Shown: positions 16,826-26,238 of the stretch, in pieces
Layout: every line of letters starts with the position of its first letter
Numbering within the stretch: position 1 is the stretch's first letter
Assembly: GCA_958296165.1 (NCBI GenBank)
Contig: OY282447.1
Coordinates: 3,224,001-3,288,000 of the forward strand
DNA from: an uncultured Pseudomonadales bacterium
GTDB lineage: Bacteria; Pseudomonadota; Gammaproteobacteria; Pseudomonadales; Azotimanducaceae
DNA length: 64,000 bases
Reading direction: 5' to 3'
Translations under genes and position numbers: made by a program
The notes under the pieces: model-generated
The model's database searches: none
What the model was told of the DNA's origin: nothing
Seen by the model: the letters and a program-made list of their open reading frames with translations, nothing else

Positions 16826-19800
16826 CCGGAGCGTTTCGCGCACGCCGAACCGTCGTCCACGCGTTCCGCCGTCTCTTCAAGGCATCCGACAGCACAGCCC
16901 GGTTTCTGGTTGCAGACGAAGTCGGCCTAGGGAAGACGCTGGTCGCCCGTGGCATTATCGCCAAGACCATTGAGCACCTGTGGGAGACCACCGAGCGCAT
17001 CGACATCATCTACATATGCAGCAACGCCAGCATAGCTCGCTCAAATCTGCCCAAGCTGCAAGTTGGCCACTGGAGGGCGATCATTCGCGTTGGCTACGCG
17101 GCTCACGATGCTCGCCACGCAGCTTGCTCGAAACGAGGAAGGCATCCCACTATCGAAGAGCAAGCTCAACTTCGTGAGCTTCACTCCCCACACCTCGTTC
17201 AAGTTCGGCCACTCTGGCGGGCAAGCGGCCGAGCGAGCCGTGCTATTTCGTTTGCTTGAGCCACATGTAGAGCGGCGGACTGGATTGATGAACCTTCTGC
17301 AAGGTACGAAAAGGAACAAAGATGATTGGCGTTGGCACTTGAATAATGACGACATTCCGCTAGACCAGTCTATTTCACGCGATTTCGAGAACTCACTGCG
17401 AGAAACCGACCTTCTCGAGCGTATAGGGGAGGCGATTGACAAGTGGTTCCGCTATTACCGAGCGCGGTGGCCCGACGACGCACGGTTGGAACGCAATGAG
17501 CTCATTGTCGAGCTCAGAAGGCTGCTGGCGGCGTCCTGCCTAAGGGCGCTTGAGCCAGACCTCGTAATCATGGACGAGTTCCAACGTTTCAAGTCGCTGC
17601 TCGACAATCGAACAGGAGGTGCCGCCGAGCTCGCACAAGGGCTCTTCGCGGCGAAAACTCCCGAGGGCACTCCCGTCCGGACGTTGTTGCTCTCCGCTAC
17701 GCCGTACAAGCTCTACACCACAGATGCTGAGATTGGCGATGAAGATCACTACAAGGACTTCATTGCGACCACTCAGTTCCTGTTCGACGACGATGACCGC
17801 GTCCAAGGCCTGCGTAAGCAGCTATCTCGTTTCGGCAACGCCTTGAAGCGGGCTTCGCGGGGACTAGATCACGATGTCGAGGAGGCCAAAGGCAAAGTCG
17901 AGACCGAGCTACGAAAGGTCATGTCTCGCACAGAGCGCGTCGCCGCAACCGACGACAAGGACGCCATGTTGGCAGAGCCTGAAAGCAGTACGATGCCATT
18001 GGTTGACGACGTCCGCCAGTATTTGGCGGCTGACGCGCTGTTCAGAGCGGTTGGAGACCACGATCCGATTCGGTATTGGAAATCCGCACCCTATCTAGCG
18101 AATTTCATGCACGGCTACAGTTTCGACGGCAAGCTCCAGAAGGCACTCTCTAACTCAGACGATGAGGTCGTCAACATAGTTCGTGCCCAAAGCGACGCTT
18201 TCATTGCGGGACGACAGGTGGACAAATGGCAGAAGATCGAGCCGGCCAACGCGAAGCTCCGCAACGAAGTATCGAGATTGCTCGATCGAGGTCTGTGGAA
18301 GCTATTGTGGCTGCCGCCGACTGTGCCTTACGGTTCGCTCGAAGGACCGTTCGAGGGCATGGAGGGCGCGACCAAGACACTCCTCTTCTCTGCGTGGAAC
18401 GTGGTGCCAGAGGTGGTCAGCGGGGTGTTGAGCTACGAGGCGGAACGCCGCATGGTTGCTGGCGGCAGCATTCGTAAGTATCAAAAGCCCGACGGACAGC
18501 AGGGCCAGCGCCTTACGCTGGCCGGCGAACGCACTCGTCATCGGTTGCTCTTGTTGCTGCTTCCGTGTCTGCCGCTTGCGGCTATCCACCCTCTGGGCGC
18601 TCAGCGCGCGCAGTCCGAGCCGCGTCATTGGGTACGTACTCGCGTCGAAGAACTCTTGGAGGGCTTGCCCAATCCGAAGGGTCGCGACGTAGACCCTAAG
18701 TGGGAGTGGGTTGCGCCTCTTCTCTTAGATCCTGGGTTGCGGGACTTTTTGCGCCAATGGTGCGACGACGACGATCTGCCTCACCCAAAGACCGATCACT
18801 TCCGCAGCTATGTCGATGACCTTCTCGGGGTCGATCTGTCAGGACTTGGCCCACGTCCAGAGGCGTTGCCCGAGCTACTGACCGATGTCGCACTAGGATC
18901 CCCCGCTGTTCTGGCAGCGCGGGCAATGGTGTCGTCAGGCGTCAGCGAGAACGCACAGCGGCGCCTCGCAGTTCGCGTGGCGGACGCGTTTTGGTCCCTC
19001 TTCAACCGTCCTGCCGTAATCTCGCTGCTCGTTCGCTTGAACACGGATGTCGATGACACTCGGGCAGACAGCTATTGGCGAATGGTGCTTCGGTACTGTC
19101 GTCAGGGCGATCTCCAAGCGGTCTTGGACGAGCAGTGGCATCTGTTGTGGGAGCAGGAGGGGTGGAACGACGCCGAATCCGCCGACCAGATCGCAGCTGC
19201 CTGCGCGAGGAAGCTTACCGAGTCGATCCGTCCGACACCGTCGCGTGTCCATGCACGGGTCTTCGACAGCTCTGGAGGCGGCAAGTCCAGCGAGAAAGGA
19301 ACGCGCGAATTGCGCCTACGGACCATCTTCGCCCTCCGCTTCGGCAAAACGGATGCTGACGAGACAATGCTGAATGACGAGAAGCCCGTAGGCCAAGATG
19401 TGGTCCGGGCGGCGTTCAACAGCCCTTTTCGCCCATTTGTGCTCGCCAGCACCTCCATTGGCCAGGAGGGCCTCGACTTCCATCCGTGGTGCCGCCGCAT
19501 CGTCCACTGGGACCTCCCTGGCAACCCGGTTGACCTCGAACAACGCGAGGGCAGAGTCCACAGGTACAAAGGCCATGCCGTGCGAGCCAACGTCGCAGCG
19601 AAGTGGGCGATAGGCGCGAAGGCGAAGTGGAAGTCTGGTGATGACTTGTGGCGTTTGCTGTTCGATTTGGCTGACGATGCAGCCCGCCAAGCCGACGAGA
19701 GCGACCTTCAGCCATGCTGGATCGCTCCCGGGGAACACCACGTTGAGCGCCATGTGCCGCTCCTCCCCTACAGCCGCGAGGTCGAAGCTTTCCAGCGGCT

Positions 19801-19939
19801 AAAGCGGCAGTTGGCGGCCTATAGAGTCGCGTTTGGGCAGCCTAGGCAGGAGGAGCTCGTTACGCTCCTTGACCAAGCAGGATTGGAGGACGCACAGCTG
19901 CGTGATTGGGCGATTGACCTCTCACCCCCGAGGAAGTAG
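16819..19939 (+). pseudogene. Large SF2/SNF2-type helicase with one frameshift
   Basis: Two frames together encode about 1,040 residues. Frame one starts near 16819 and gives the ATPase entry 'ARFLVADEVGLGKTLVARG' with a Walker A-like GLGKT. At about 17060 the frame shifts, and the second continues 'ALATRLTMLATQLA' to a stop at 19939. The second part has the DEAD-like box 'LVIMDEFQRF', 'LLLSATPYKL' (motif III) and the C-terminal helicase core 'LASTSIGQEGLDFHPWCRRIVHWDLP' followed by 'DLEQREGRVHRYKGH' (motifs V and VI). Only the frameshift and the missing N-terminal codons spoil it. It is probably a component of a DNA-targeting defence system with the DUF6361 gene. Confidence 0.82.
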
Positions 19940-20125
19940 GCGGTATAAGGACTTGTGGGCTACGTTGTCGACGCCAGCCGCTAGTCGCTGCACCGTAGTG
20001 TCGGGTGACGTGGTCCAAGGACGCTGCGTGGACTGCACCGCTGCCACGGCCTTCGGCTGCGAATCCTTGACCGTTGTTTTCGGCTGCCGGTACGCTCTTG
20101 GCGGCCGATACGAGTGGGGCGCAGG
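19940..20125. other. Intergenic gap inside the damaged island
   Basis: 186 bases between the helicase stop and the next start. No gene, terminator or repeat stands out. An open frame crosses it but its translation (Cys- and Thr-rich, no pattern) looks non-coding. It may hold the promoter or leader of the split gene that follows. Confidence 0.3.
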
Positions 20126-20414
20126 GTGAAGCTCGAGAACCTCGGCAACAGGTTTGACCGAATGAAGGGCGCGGTCCTTGGCGAGCTGCAACAGAAAGAG
20201 CTTCTCGACGGCCTTGTTGTCGACTCCATGGCGCGCACTGACAGGCCTTGGGCTGATCGCGACTTAGCGCGCTATGCCAAGGTTCTGCGCTTGCCTGGGC
20301 CGGAACGGATTGCGAGGCATAAGAAGCCGTGGGCGTATCAGAAGCCGTGGCGCAAGGGAGAGCGTAACTTGTATTTCGCCGAGCTGAGTCGCCATGCCGG
20401 CCAGGACTGTTTCC

Positions 20415-20418
20415 TTGA
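20415..20418 (+). repeat. Left target-site duplication of the IS1380-type element (TTGA)
   Basis: TTGA here and at 22164-22167 flank the inverted ends exactly. Each copy lies inside the reading frame of the split gene, and removing one copy with the element restores that frame. Confidence 0.85.
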
Positions 20419-22163
20419 CCCTAATGTTGCATTAAGTACGCCGATCTATAGGGCGAAAGCGGCGAGGTAGTCGTTCATCGTGGCCTCGGTCCTGGGGTCG
20501 CACATGATGGAAAGGACGGGTTTTCGCTGCGGGTACAGGAAGCGTCCGGCGCGCAGCAGGAAGTCGTTTCGCATCGTGCGCAGCTGCTCGAAGTTCCAAA
20601 GCGGCGAGCGCTTGGCGCTGGCGCGGCGTTGCGGCGCGCGGGCGGCCATCTGGAGTTCTCTGGCGAGGTTGTGGGCGAGCATGGCGGCGAGCGCGAACAG
20701 GCGGTTGGCGGGTTCGCGGCGGGCGGGGACGCGGGACAGTCCGCACTGCGACTTGAGTTCGGCGAACAGGGCCTCCTGGGCGCCGCGGCCGTCGTGGAAC
20801 AGGGCGACGCGCCGGGCGCTCTGGCGCTTGTTGGTGACGACGGCCTTGAACTCGAAGCCGTGGGCGCGGGGTTCGAACAGGTCGAGCTGCAGGGGCCCCG
20901 GGCGGCGGATCGGCACGCGCCGGCGGATCACGACGATGCGGCGCTGGCTGGCCCAGCTGTTCGGCTTCCAGTCCGGCTCGAAGCACTCGGCGTCCCGGCC
21001 GGCCTTGCGCCATCGGGTCTGGCTCTCGATCAGCTGCTTGAGCGCCGGGAAGCGCTCGAAGGGCACGGACACGGAGTAGTCGACGCGGCGCCGCTCGAAC
21101 AGGCCGAGGACGTCCTCGCCGAAGAAGGCGCCGTCGGCGCGGGCCTCCAGCCGCGTTCCGGGCAGCGCGTCGCGCAGGCGGGCCAGCGTTTCGTCCATGA
21201 ACTCCCGGGCTCCCGTGGAATCGGCCACGTTGCCGGGGCGGTGCAGCACGTCCAGCGCCTGGCTGGTCTGCGCCACGGTGGCGAACAGCGGCCAGTAGCT
21301 GCGCTGGCCCTTGCGCTGCGGGTTGTAGCCCGCCGCCGTGCCTTCCGCCTGCCGCTTCGTGCCCAGCACCGAGCCGTCGAAGTCGACCGTCGCGCGCCCC
21401 GGGCGCAGCGCCCGCAGCCGCTCGACCACCAGTTCCCGGTTCGCCGCCCGCATCTTGTCGACGCAGCGCCCGTCCATGCCGGCGAGCGCGCGCGAGACCG
21501 TCGACACGTCCGGCAGCCGCCGCAGCCCCACCGCGCGCCGCACCGCCTCGTCGTTGCGGTAGCGCGCCATGTCGCGCAGGCTGCGGCAGCCGAGCAGCAG
21601 GTGAACCACCAGCAGCAGGACGACGGCGTGCGGCGGGTAGGCGCGCTCGGGCAGGTGCCGGAAGCACGGCCGCAGGCGCTCCTTCAGCCCCAGCCGGGCG
21701 AACAGCCGCTGGAAGACGACCAGCCCGGCGTGCGACGTGAGGCGCTGCGCCTCGAATCGGATTTCCAGCGCCCGGTTCGCTTTTCCGCGCACGGCGTTCC
21801 TGCTAATCTTCACTTCGGCGGCCTCCTTCGATGTTTGTTTGAGCACCTCCATCGTACCAAGGGAGGCCGCCGCTTCCGAGATCCGCAGAACGATTCGGCA
21901 TCGGTTTTCGAAAGGGCCGAAAGGCGTCGTCGGAGCGGCGCCGCTCAGGCCAACCGCCGGTGCGTTTGAGCGGCAACGCCGAAAATCCGCATTGGATCCA
22001 ATCGGGGAGGATCCGAATCGTCCTCGCCGAAACGCCTTCGTCGCGCCTTCCCTTGGTGCGCGCCTACTCTTCTCCCGCTTCGTTTCGTCGGGAGAACCGA
22101 CTACGACTCGCCGTGCCGCTCAATCCCAAGGGGATAGATTGAGAATCTAATGCAACAATAGGG
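20419..22163 (-). mobile_element. IS1380-family insertion sequence with 4-bp target duplication
   Basis: A 1,745-bp element. The left end reads CCCTAATGTTGCATTA (20419-20434) and the right end (22148-22163) is its inverted copy with one mismatch. TTGA flanks both sides (20415-20418 and 22164-22167), the 4-bp duplication expected for this family. The transposase is on the minus strand, with a leader of about 350 bases between its start and the element's right end. The clean ends and duplication suggest a fairly recent insertion. Confidence 0.88.
20446..21813 (-). CDS. IS1380-family transposase
   Basis: About 455 residues from the GTG at 21813, which has an AAGGAGG site nine bases upstream; an ATG at 21852 in frame gives 468 residues. 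Typical features are 'LLLVVHLLLGCRSLRDMARYRNDEAVRR', 'TVSRALAGM', 'ATVDFDGSVLGTKR' with the first catalytic Asp, 'EARADGAFFGEDVLGLFE' with the second, 'VTNKRQSARRVALFHDGRGAQEALFAELK' toward the last acidic residue, and 'FALAAMLAHNLARELQ'. The reading frame is intact, so the element may be active. Confidence 0.88.
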   Translation of the reverse strand: MKISRNAVRGKANRALEIRFEAQRLTSHAGLVVFQRLFARLGLKERLRPCFRHLPERAYPPHAVVLLLVVHLLLGCRSLRDMARYRNDEAVRRAVGLRRLPDVSTVSRALAGMDGRCVDKMRAANRELVVERLRALRPGRATVDFDGSVLGTKRQAEGTAAGYNPQRKGQRSYWPLFATVAQTSQALDVLHRPGNVADSTGAREFMDETLARLRDALPGTRLEARADGAFFGEDVLGLFERRRVDYSVSVPFERFPALKQLIESQTRWRKAGRDAECFEPDWKPNSWASQRRIVVIRRRVPIRRPGPLQLDLFEPRAHGFEFKAVVTNKRQSARRVALFHDGRGAQEALFAELKSQCGLSRVPARREPANRLFALAAMLAHNLARELQMAARAPQRRASAKRSPLWNFEQLRTMRNDFLLRAGRFLYPQRKPVLSIMCDPRTEATMNDYLAAFAL

Positions 22164-22167
22164 TTGA
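22164..22167 (+). repeat. Right target-site duplication of the IS1380-type element (TTGA)
   Basis: Second copy of the 4-base duplication, directly after the right terminal repeat. It marks the exact insertion point. Confidence 0.85.
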
Positions 22168-22483
22168 CCCAGATGTCGGCGTTGCAACCAGCCAGGCGAG
22201 ACCTGAGCACATCAAACCGTGCGAGGTTCTCGGCCTTGTGCAGGACGGGAACGTCGTTGCGGTGTATCAGCACAGTTGTCGGTACTCCTTCGAGCTGCGC
22301 GTAGCGGAAGTTGTGGAAGCACTCCAGCGGTTCCAGCCGAGTGTTGAGTGCTTAGCCTACATGGAACAACAAGCCGCCATGCTCTTTCTGGCGATGCGGC
22401 CACATCGATTGGACAACATAGCGGAATGTCTAGGACAGCCAGCGTTTACTGGTTCCCTGCGGACGTTCCCGGCCCGCTGCTTC

Positions 22484-23638
22484 TTGACGCGGGTTAAGTT
22501 GCTGAACTACAAGAGCATAGCAACTTGCGATGTTCCACTGCGGCAGATTTCGTTTCTAGTGGGACCAAACGGTTCTGGCAAGAGCAATTTCCTCGATGCG
22601 CTCCGGTTCGTCTCAGACGCGCTCAACCTCTCCCTCGATCACGCGCTGCGAGCCCGCGGCGGCGTGGACTTAGTGCAGCGACAGCCCCGCCGCGGGGCTG
22701 AGACGTTTGGCCTACGCGTGCAAATGGAACTCGCGACCTGCTTTGGCTGGTACGCACTGGCTGTCGGCGCGAAGGGGGAGGATGGATACGAGATATGCCG
22801 CGAGGAGTGTCACCTTGTACAACGGGAAAGCGGCTGCAAGCACTTCTTTCGGGCGGAGCATGGGCAAATGGTAGCCACTTCAGTATCGGGAGCACCACCA
22901 GCAGCCGCGGACAGTTTGTACTTGCCGACGGCTTCTGCATTCGAGGAGTTCCGTCCTGCGTTTGACGCGCTGGCCTGCATGCAGTTTGCGAATCCGGTTC
23001 CAGACTACATCAGATCGATTCGAGCACCCGGAAGCACGAATGTGCTAAACGAAGACGACTGCGACATAGCGAGCGTGTTGGACGGTGTGACAAGGCGCTC
23101 TCCACGCGTTAGAGAGCGCATCGACGAGTACCTCGACAGCATTGTCCCTAGCATGCCCGAAGCCACTGATTCTCTGCGAGAGAACACCGACTATGCCGCT
23201 CCGTTTCGTTTGCCTGTCAGTAGTATGTCGGACGGTACTTTGCGAATGCTCTACATACTCCTCGTGCTGTTCGAGGGCGCAACAGAAGACGAGATAGAAC
23301 GGCACTTTGTCGGTCTTGAAGAACCGGAGGCTGTGCTCCATCCAAGTGTGGCCGAGGTGCTGTTAGACGCAATCCGGGAAGCAGCGTTGCGCACGCAAGT
23401 ACTCGTTACCAGCCACAGTGCGGAGTTGTTGGACGGCACCCCGGTGGACTCGATCATCGCAGTAACTGCGGACCAACGAGGTACCCGACTCGGCACTTTG
23501 GACGAGGTCTCTCGTTCTGTCTTGCGTGATGGGCTCTTCACTGCTGGCGAACTCCTGCGTATGGATCAGCTGGGCATAGCAGATACTGATGGACGGCCGC
23601 CAACGATGATCGACGATCTGTTTAGCGCAGAGAGTTGA
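22484..23638 (+). CDS. AAA ATPase (AAA_21 / OLD-like, SMC-type head)
   Basis: About 385 residues counted from a TTG where recognisable ATPase sequence begins: 'RVKLLNYKSIATCDVPL' leads into Walker A 'LVGPNGSGKSNFLDAL'. A divergent middle region follows, then 'MSDGTLRMLYILLVLFEG' (signature-like), Walker B 'HFVGLEEPEAVLHP' and 'QVLVTSHSAELLD' (H-loop). This is the ABC-type fold of RecF/OLD-like proteins that partner with TOPRIM or other effectors in phage defence. No good ribosome site precedes the TTG, and the frame is open far upstream, so the true start is uncertain. Three bases separate it from the DUF4276 gene. Confidence 0.83.
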   Translation: MTRVKLLNYKSIATCDVPLRQISFLVGPNGSGKSNFLDALRFVSDALNLSLDHALRARGGVDLVQRQPRRGAETFGLRVQMELATCFGWYALAVGAKGEDGYEICREECHLVQRESGCKHFFRAEHGQMVATSVSGAPPAAADSLYLPTASAFEEFRPAFDALACMQFANPVPDYIRSIRAPGSTNVLNEDDCDIASVLDGVTRRSPRVRERIDEYLDSIVPSMPEATDSLRENTDYAAPFRLPVSSMSDGTLRMLYILLVLFEGATEDEIERHFVGLEEPEAVLHPSVAEVLLDAIREAALRTQVLVTSHSAELLDGTPVDSIIAVTADQRGTRLGTLDEVSRSVLRDGLFTAGELLRMDQLGIADTDGRPPTMIDDLFSAES

Positions 23639-23641
23639 TCT

Positions 23642-24235
23642 TTGGCCACGGTAGTATCCATCGTTGAGGGAAAGGGCGAAGTTGAGGCAGTTCCAATCCT
23701 GCTTCGTCGGATTGCGGAGCAGGTTTCACCGAACTGCTATGTGAACGTCCCGCGGCCCATTCGTGTACAGCGCAACAAGATACTGAAGGACGGTCAGTTA
23801 GAAAGGACAGTTGAACTCGCCGCCCGCATGTTGGACGCAGGAGACAGAGGTGGCATCCTAATTCTTCTGGACGCCGATGATGACTGCCCGCCGCAGCTAG
23901 CAGCCGACATGTTGCGCCGCGCTCAAGCCGTGCGCCCAGATCGTGTCATACGGGTAGTGCTGGCGAAGCGGGAGTATGAGGCTTGGTTTCTCGCTGCGGC
24001 ACGTTCAATAGCCGGTCGGCGACAAATAGACGCATCGATTGCACCGCCAATGGAACCGGAGTCGATTAGAGGCGCGAAAGAGTGGCTAGGCAGGCACATG
24101 CCACGAGAGCGCAGATACAGCCCCACGACCGACCAGGCGGCCCTGACCATGATCTTTGATATGGAAGCAGCACGACGATCAGCACCGTCCTTCGACAAGC
24201 TGTGGCGAGACGCGGTGTGTCTGTTTGCCGGATAG
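23642..24235 (+). CDS. DUF4276 family protein (TOPRIM-like), partner of the AAA ATPase
   Basis: A 197-residue protein from a TTG three bases after the ATPase stop. The N-terminal 'VVSIVEGKGEVEAVPILLRR' and the later 'GGILILLDADDDCPPQ' give the Glu and Asp-rich motifs of a TOPRIM fold. 'VVLAKREYEAWFLAAA' and 'YSPTTDQAALTMIFD' are characteristic of DUF4276. TOPRIM proteins beside OLD-like ATPases act as nucleases in several known defence systems; that this pair does so is inference. The genes must be co-translated. This pair is intact, unlike the helicase genes upstream. Confidence 0.82.
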   Translation: MATVVSIVEGKGEVEAVPILLRRIAEQVSPNCYVNVPRPIRVQRNKILKDGQLERTVELAARMLDAGDRGGILILLDADDDCPPQLAADMLRRAQAVRPDRVIRVVLAKREYEAWFLAAARSIAGRRQIDASIAPPMEPESIRGAKEWLGRHMPRERRYSPTTDQAALTMIFDMEAARRSAPSFDKLWRDAVCLFAG

Positions 24236-24275
24236 AGCCGTTGCTCTCTTACCCGAAGCTGACTCCTGCGCCAAC

Positions 24276-25442
24276 TTACGACCGCTCCACGAGAAACAGG
24301 TGCTCGGTGACGTGGATGGTTCGATTGCGCAAGTTCCTGCTGGCCCGATAGGTGTTGTAGCGCGTGTCGAACGTCTGTACTGCGCCTAGTCGGCTTAGCG
24401 TTGCCTGCATGTCTTCGGGTCTGACGAAGCCCTCGTCGTTGAAGGAGACCAATAGGAATCGGGCGTCGACCGTATCGAACAGTTGTCGGAGCAGCGGGAG
24501 AGACTTGGCACGTGCGTTGTAACCAGACCGTTGCCAATCAATCGGTATCCCTGACACGCGACTCACGTTGGTGGGCCTCTGGTAGCGGACAAGGAGATTC
24601 AGCATGAAATAGTTGGAGCCGTATGGATGTTGGTTGTACGGCGGGTCGATGTAGGCCACGTCGATGTCTTTGATGTCCTTTGCCACGTGGTTGGCGTCGC
24701 CTTGGCAGACGCAATAGTCGCACTCGAACCTGCTCAGAACCGGAAGCTCGAGATGAATCAATCCTCTAATGCGAGTTAAGGCATCCGATGATGTGCCTCC
24801 ATATTGGCCAATGCCCGTGTGCTTGTTCTTGTAGAAGCCCTTGAATACGCCACCGTTGTTCGCATGCACGGAGGCCTTGTGCAGCAGCGGTGCAAGTAGT
24901 ACGCCCCGCACATCGCTAGGTGCCTCGTCAATCATGCGGCGAAAGTTGTCCAGCCGGCGGGCGTTCCGGGTCGTGTAGAACACTCGGTCATCGGACGTGA
25001 TGGCATCTTCATCTTGTGGAGAGTAGAGCTCTTGGATAAAGCCCTTTGGCGAAGGCTCAGCCTCCACTCTGGCATTGAGGTCAGCCACGATCTGACCGAG
25101 GGCGGTGAAATCTAGCGTGGTGCGGTTGCGTAGATAGCAGCGTGAGATTGTTGTTGCATAGTCCTCCATGTCGTTGCTCACTAGGTACGACGCATGCGCT
25201 TTCAGAAATCGCGACACGACCCCGGAGCCGCTGAAGACGTCGAATGCACGCAGCTTGGGCTTGTTTAGCCGCTTCTTGACGGTCTCCACCGCCTCGCCGA
25301 TCGGGCGGAGCAAAGTGCGCTTGTTGCCGATGTAGGTAATGAGCTGGTTGCGCAGGTAGTCGGGGTCCTCCAACTCGAATGCGTTGATGGTGCCAGTGCC
25401 ATTGGCGACGGGCGGGCGCGTATGCCCTATTTTCAGTTCCAT
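24276..25442 (-). CDS. DNA adenine methyltransferase, D12 class
   Basis: About 388 residues from the ATG at 25442; codons further upstream in frame look random. The N-terminal 'YIGNKRTLLRPIGEAV' and 'FDVFSGSGVVSRFLKAHA' (AdoMet-binding FxGxG) and the catalytic 'DVAYIDPPYNQHPYGSNYF' are the hallmarks of Dam/D12-type N6-adenine methylases. No restriction endonuclease gene follows directly, so it is orphan or the methylation part of a lost system. It converges on the DUF4276 gene with a 40-base gap and has the same lower GC as the rest of the island. Confidence 0.88.
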   Translation of the reverse strand: MELKIGHTRPPVANGTGTINAFELEDPDYLRNQLITYIGNKRTLLRPIGEAVETVKKRLNKPKLRAFDVFSGSGVVSRFLKAHASYLVSNDMEDYATTISRCYLRNRTTLDFTALGQIVADLNARVEAEPSPKGFIQELYSPQDEDAITSDDRVFYTTRNARRLDNFRRMIDEAPSDVRGVLLAPLLHKASVHANNGGVFKGFYKNKHTGIGQYGGTSSDALTRIRGLIHLELPVLSRFECDYCVCQGDANHVAKDIKDIDVAYIDPPYNQHPYGSNYFMLNLLVRYQRPTNVSRVSGIPIDWQRSGYNARAKSLPLLRQLFDTVDARFLLVSFNDEGFVRPEDMQATLSRLGAVQTFDTRYNTYRASRNLRNRTIHVTEHLFLVERS

Positions 25443-25632
25443 CTGCCTGCGACGAGTGCGCTGGCTTCGGTCACGGTAGTGGCTCTTGGAGTCATCCTGC
25501 CTTCCTTGATCGGACAGGCCAAAGAGGCGTAGTGCGGTCGTGTTCGTGCCTGATCTGCCGCCTGCCGAGCGGGACGCTGCTTCGCCATGACGTCGCCAAT
25601 TCTCGCTGATCGCCTGTCCCGCTGAGAACGCT

Positions 25633-26151
25633 CTAGCTAAACACACCATGTCGGAGCCGGCCGACGAGCTGCTCTACATCTCGCGCACCGGTCTCGGTAT
25701 CAGCTCGCTGCAGCGGTGATTCCCCATCGAGCAAATCATGGGGCGTCGTCAGCCACTGCCTTGTCGCTTCAAGATCGCCACGCATCAGAACACGAGACAT
25801 GTCGACCAAGCGGGCGATTCGCACCGTGCGATCGGATTCGGCCGGCGTTAGGCGACCGGCACGCTTCCGTCGGGCTAGCGTTGTTGCGGATATGCCTACG
25901 GCTTGTGCCAGTTCCCTTCGCGATCCGAGGGCGCTCGCCAGTGTTTCCACTACAGAGTACGGCAGGCCGCGGCGTACTTTGGCCAAGATGCTCTCGCTGT
26001 CGGAGAAGGGCGGAAACGTGTGTTCATGCATCGCCAATCCAGCACCGGCGACCGTGCGGTGCGCCGCCACGTTGCCGGCCTGGGCCGTGCCTTCTCCTTG
26101 ATTCGAATGCATCAGACCTGGGCGGGGTCTCGGTGTAGCGCTTGCTGCCAT
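25633..26151 (-). CDS. MbcA/ParS/Xre-type antitoxin (DUF2384), toxin partner missing
   Basis: About 172 residues from the ATG at 26151, which has a textbook AAAGGAG site. The C-terminal two-thirds is the family: 'LASALGSRRELAQAVGISATTLARRKRAG' is the helix-turn-helix, and 'VEQLVGRLRHGVFS' at the end is the toxin-binding tail. These antitoxins are followed immediately by a RES-domain toxin that degrades NAD+. Here the next 190 bases hold no recognisable RES gene before the methylase, so the toxin seems deleted or too decayed to see. The N-terminal about 50 residues are low-complexity Ala/Gly/Pro sequence. Confidence 0.78.
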   Translation of the reverse strand: MAASATPRPRPGLMHSNQGEGTAQAGNVAAHRTVAGAGLAMHEHTFPPFSDSESILAKVRRGLPYSVVETLASALGSRRELAQAVGISATTLARRKRAGRLTPAESDRTVRIARLVDMSRVLMRGDLEATRQWLTTPHDLLDGESPLQRADTETGARDVEQLVGRLRHGVFS

Positions 26152-26238
26152 TTGGAGCTCCTTTGCCGCCGTATGCTTAGCACTCAGGATCGATCTTGCC
26201 AACAAGACTTTGGCATCGATGTGCGCCAAACCGAGCGT

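Larger units (their letters stand above)
20126..22483 (+). pseudogene. Unknown gene of the helicase island, split by an IS1380-type element
   Basis: From the GTG at 20126 the product reads 'VKLENLGNRFDRMKGAVLGE' and continues to 'SRHAGQDCFLD', where the IS begins at 20419. Joining 20418 to 22168 (removing the element and one copy of the TTGA duplication) keeps the frame open: 'DPDVGVATSQARPEHIKPCEVLGL', then 'RYSFELRVAEVVEALQRFQPSVECLAYM'. There is no stop before the AAA ATPase sequence, so the ancestral frame may have run through as one about 587-residue protein, or the gene's own stop has been lost. I do not recognise the about 200-residue domain. It lies in line with the helicase gene and was probably part of the same operon. 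Confidence 0.6.

Noticed and set aside
20629-21969. Long plus-strand frame opposite the IS1380 transposase
   Set aside because: It is the mirror of the transposase and its translation is rich in Arg/Ala/Gly with no motif.
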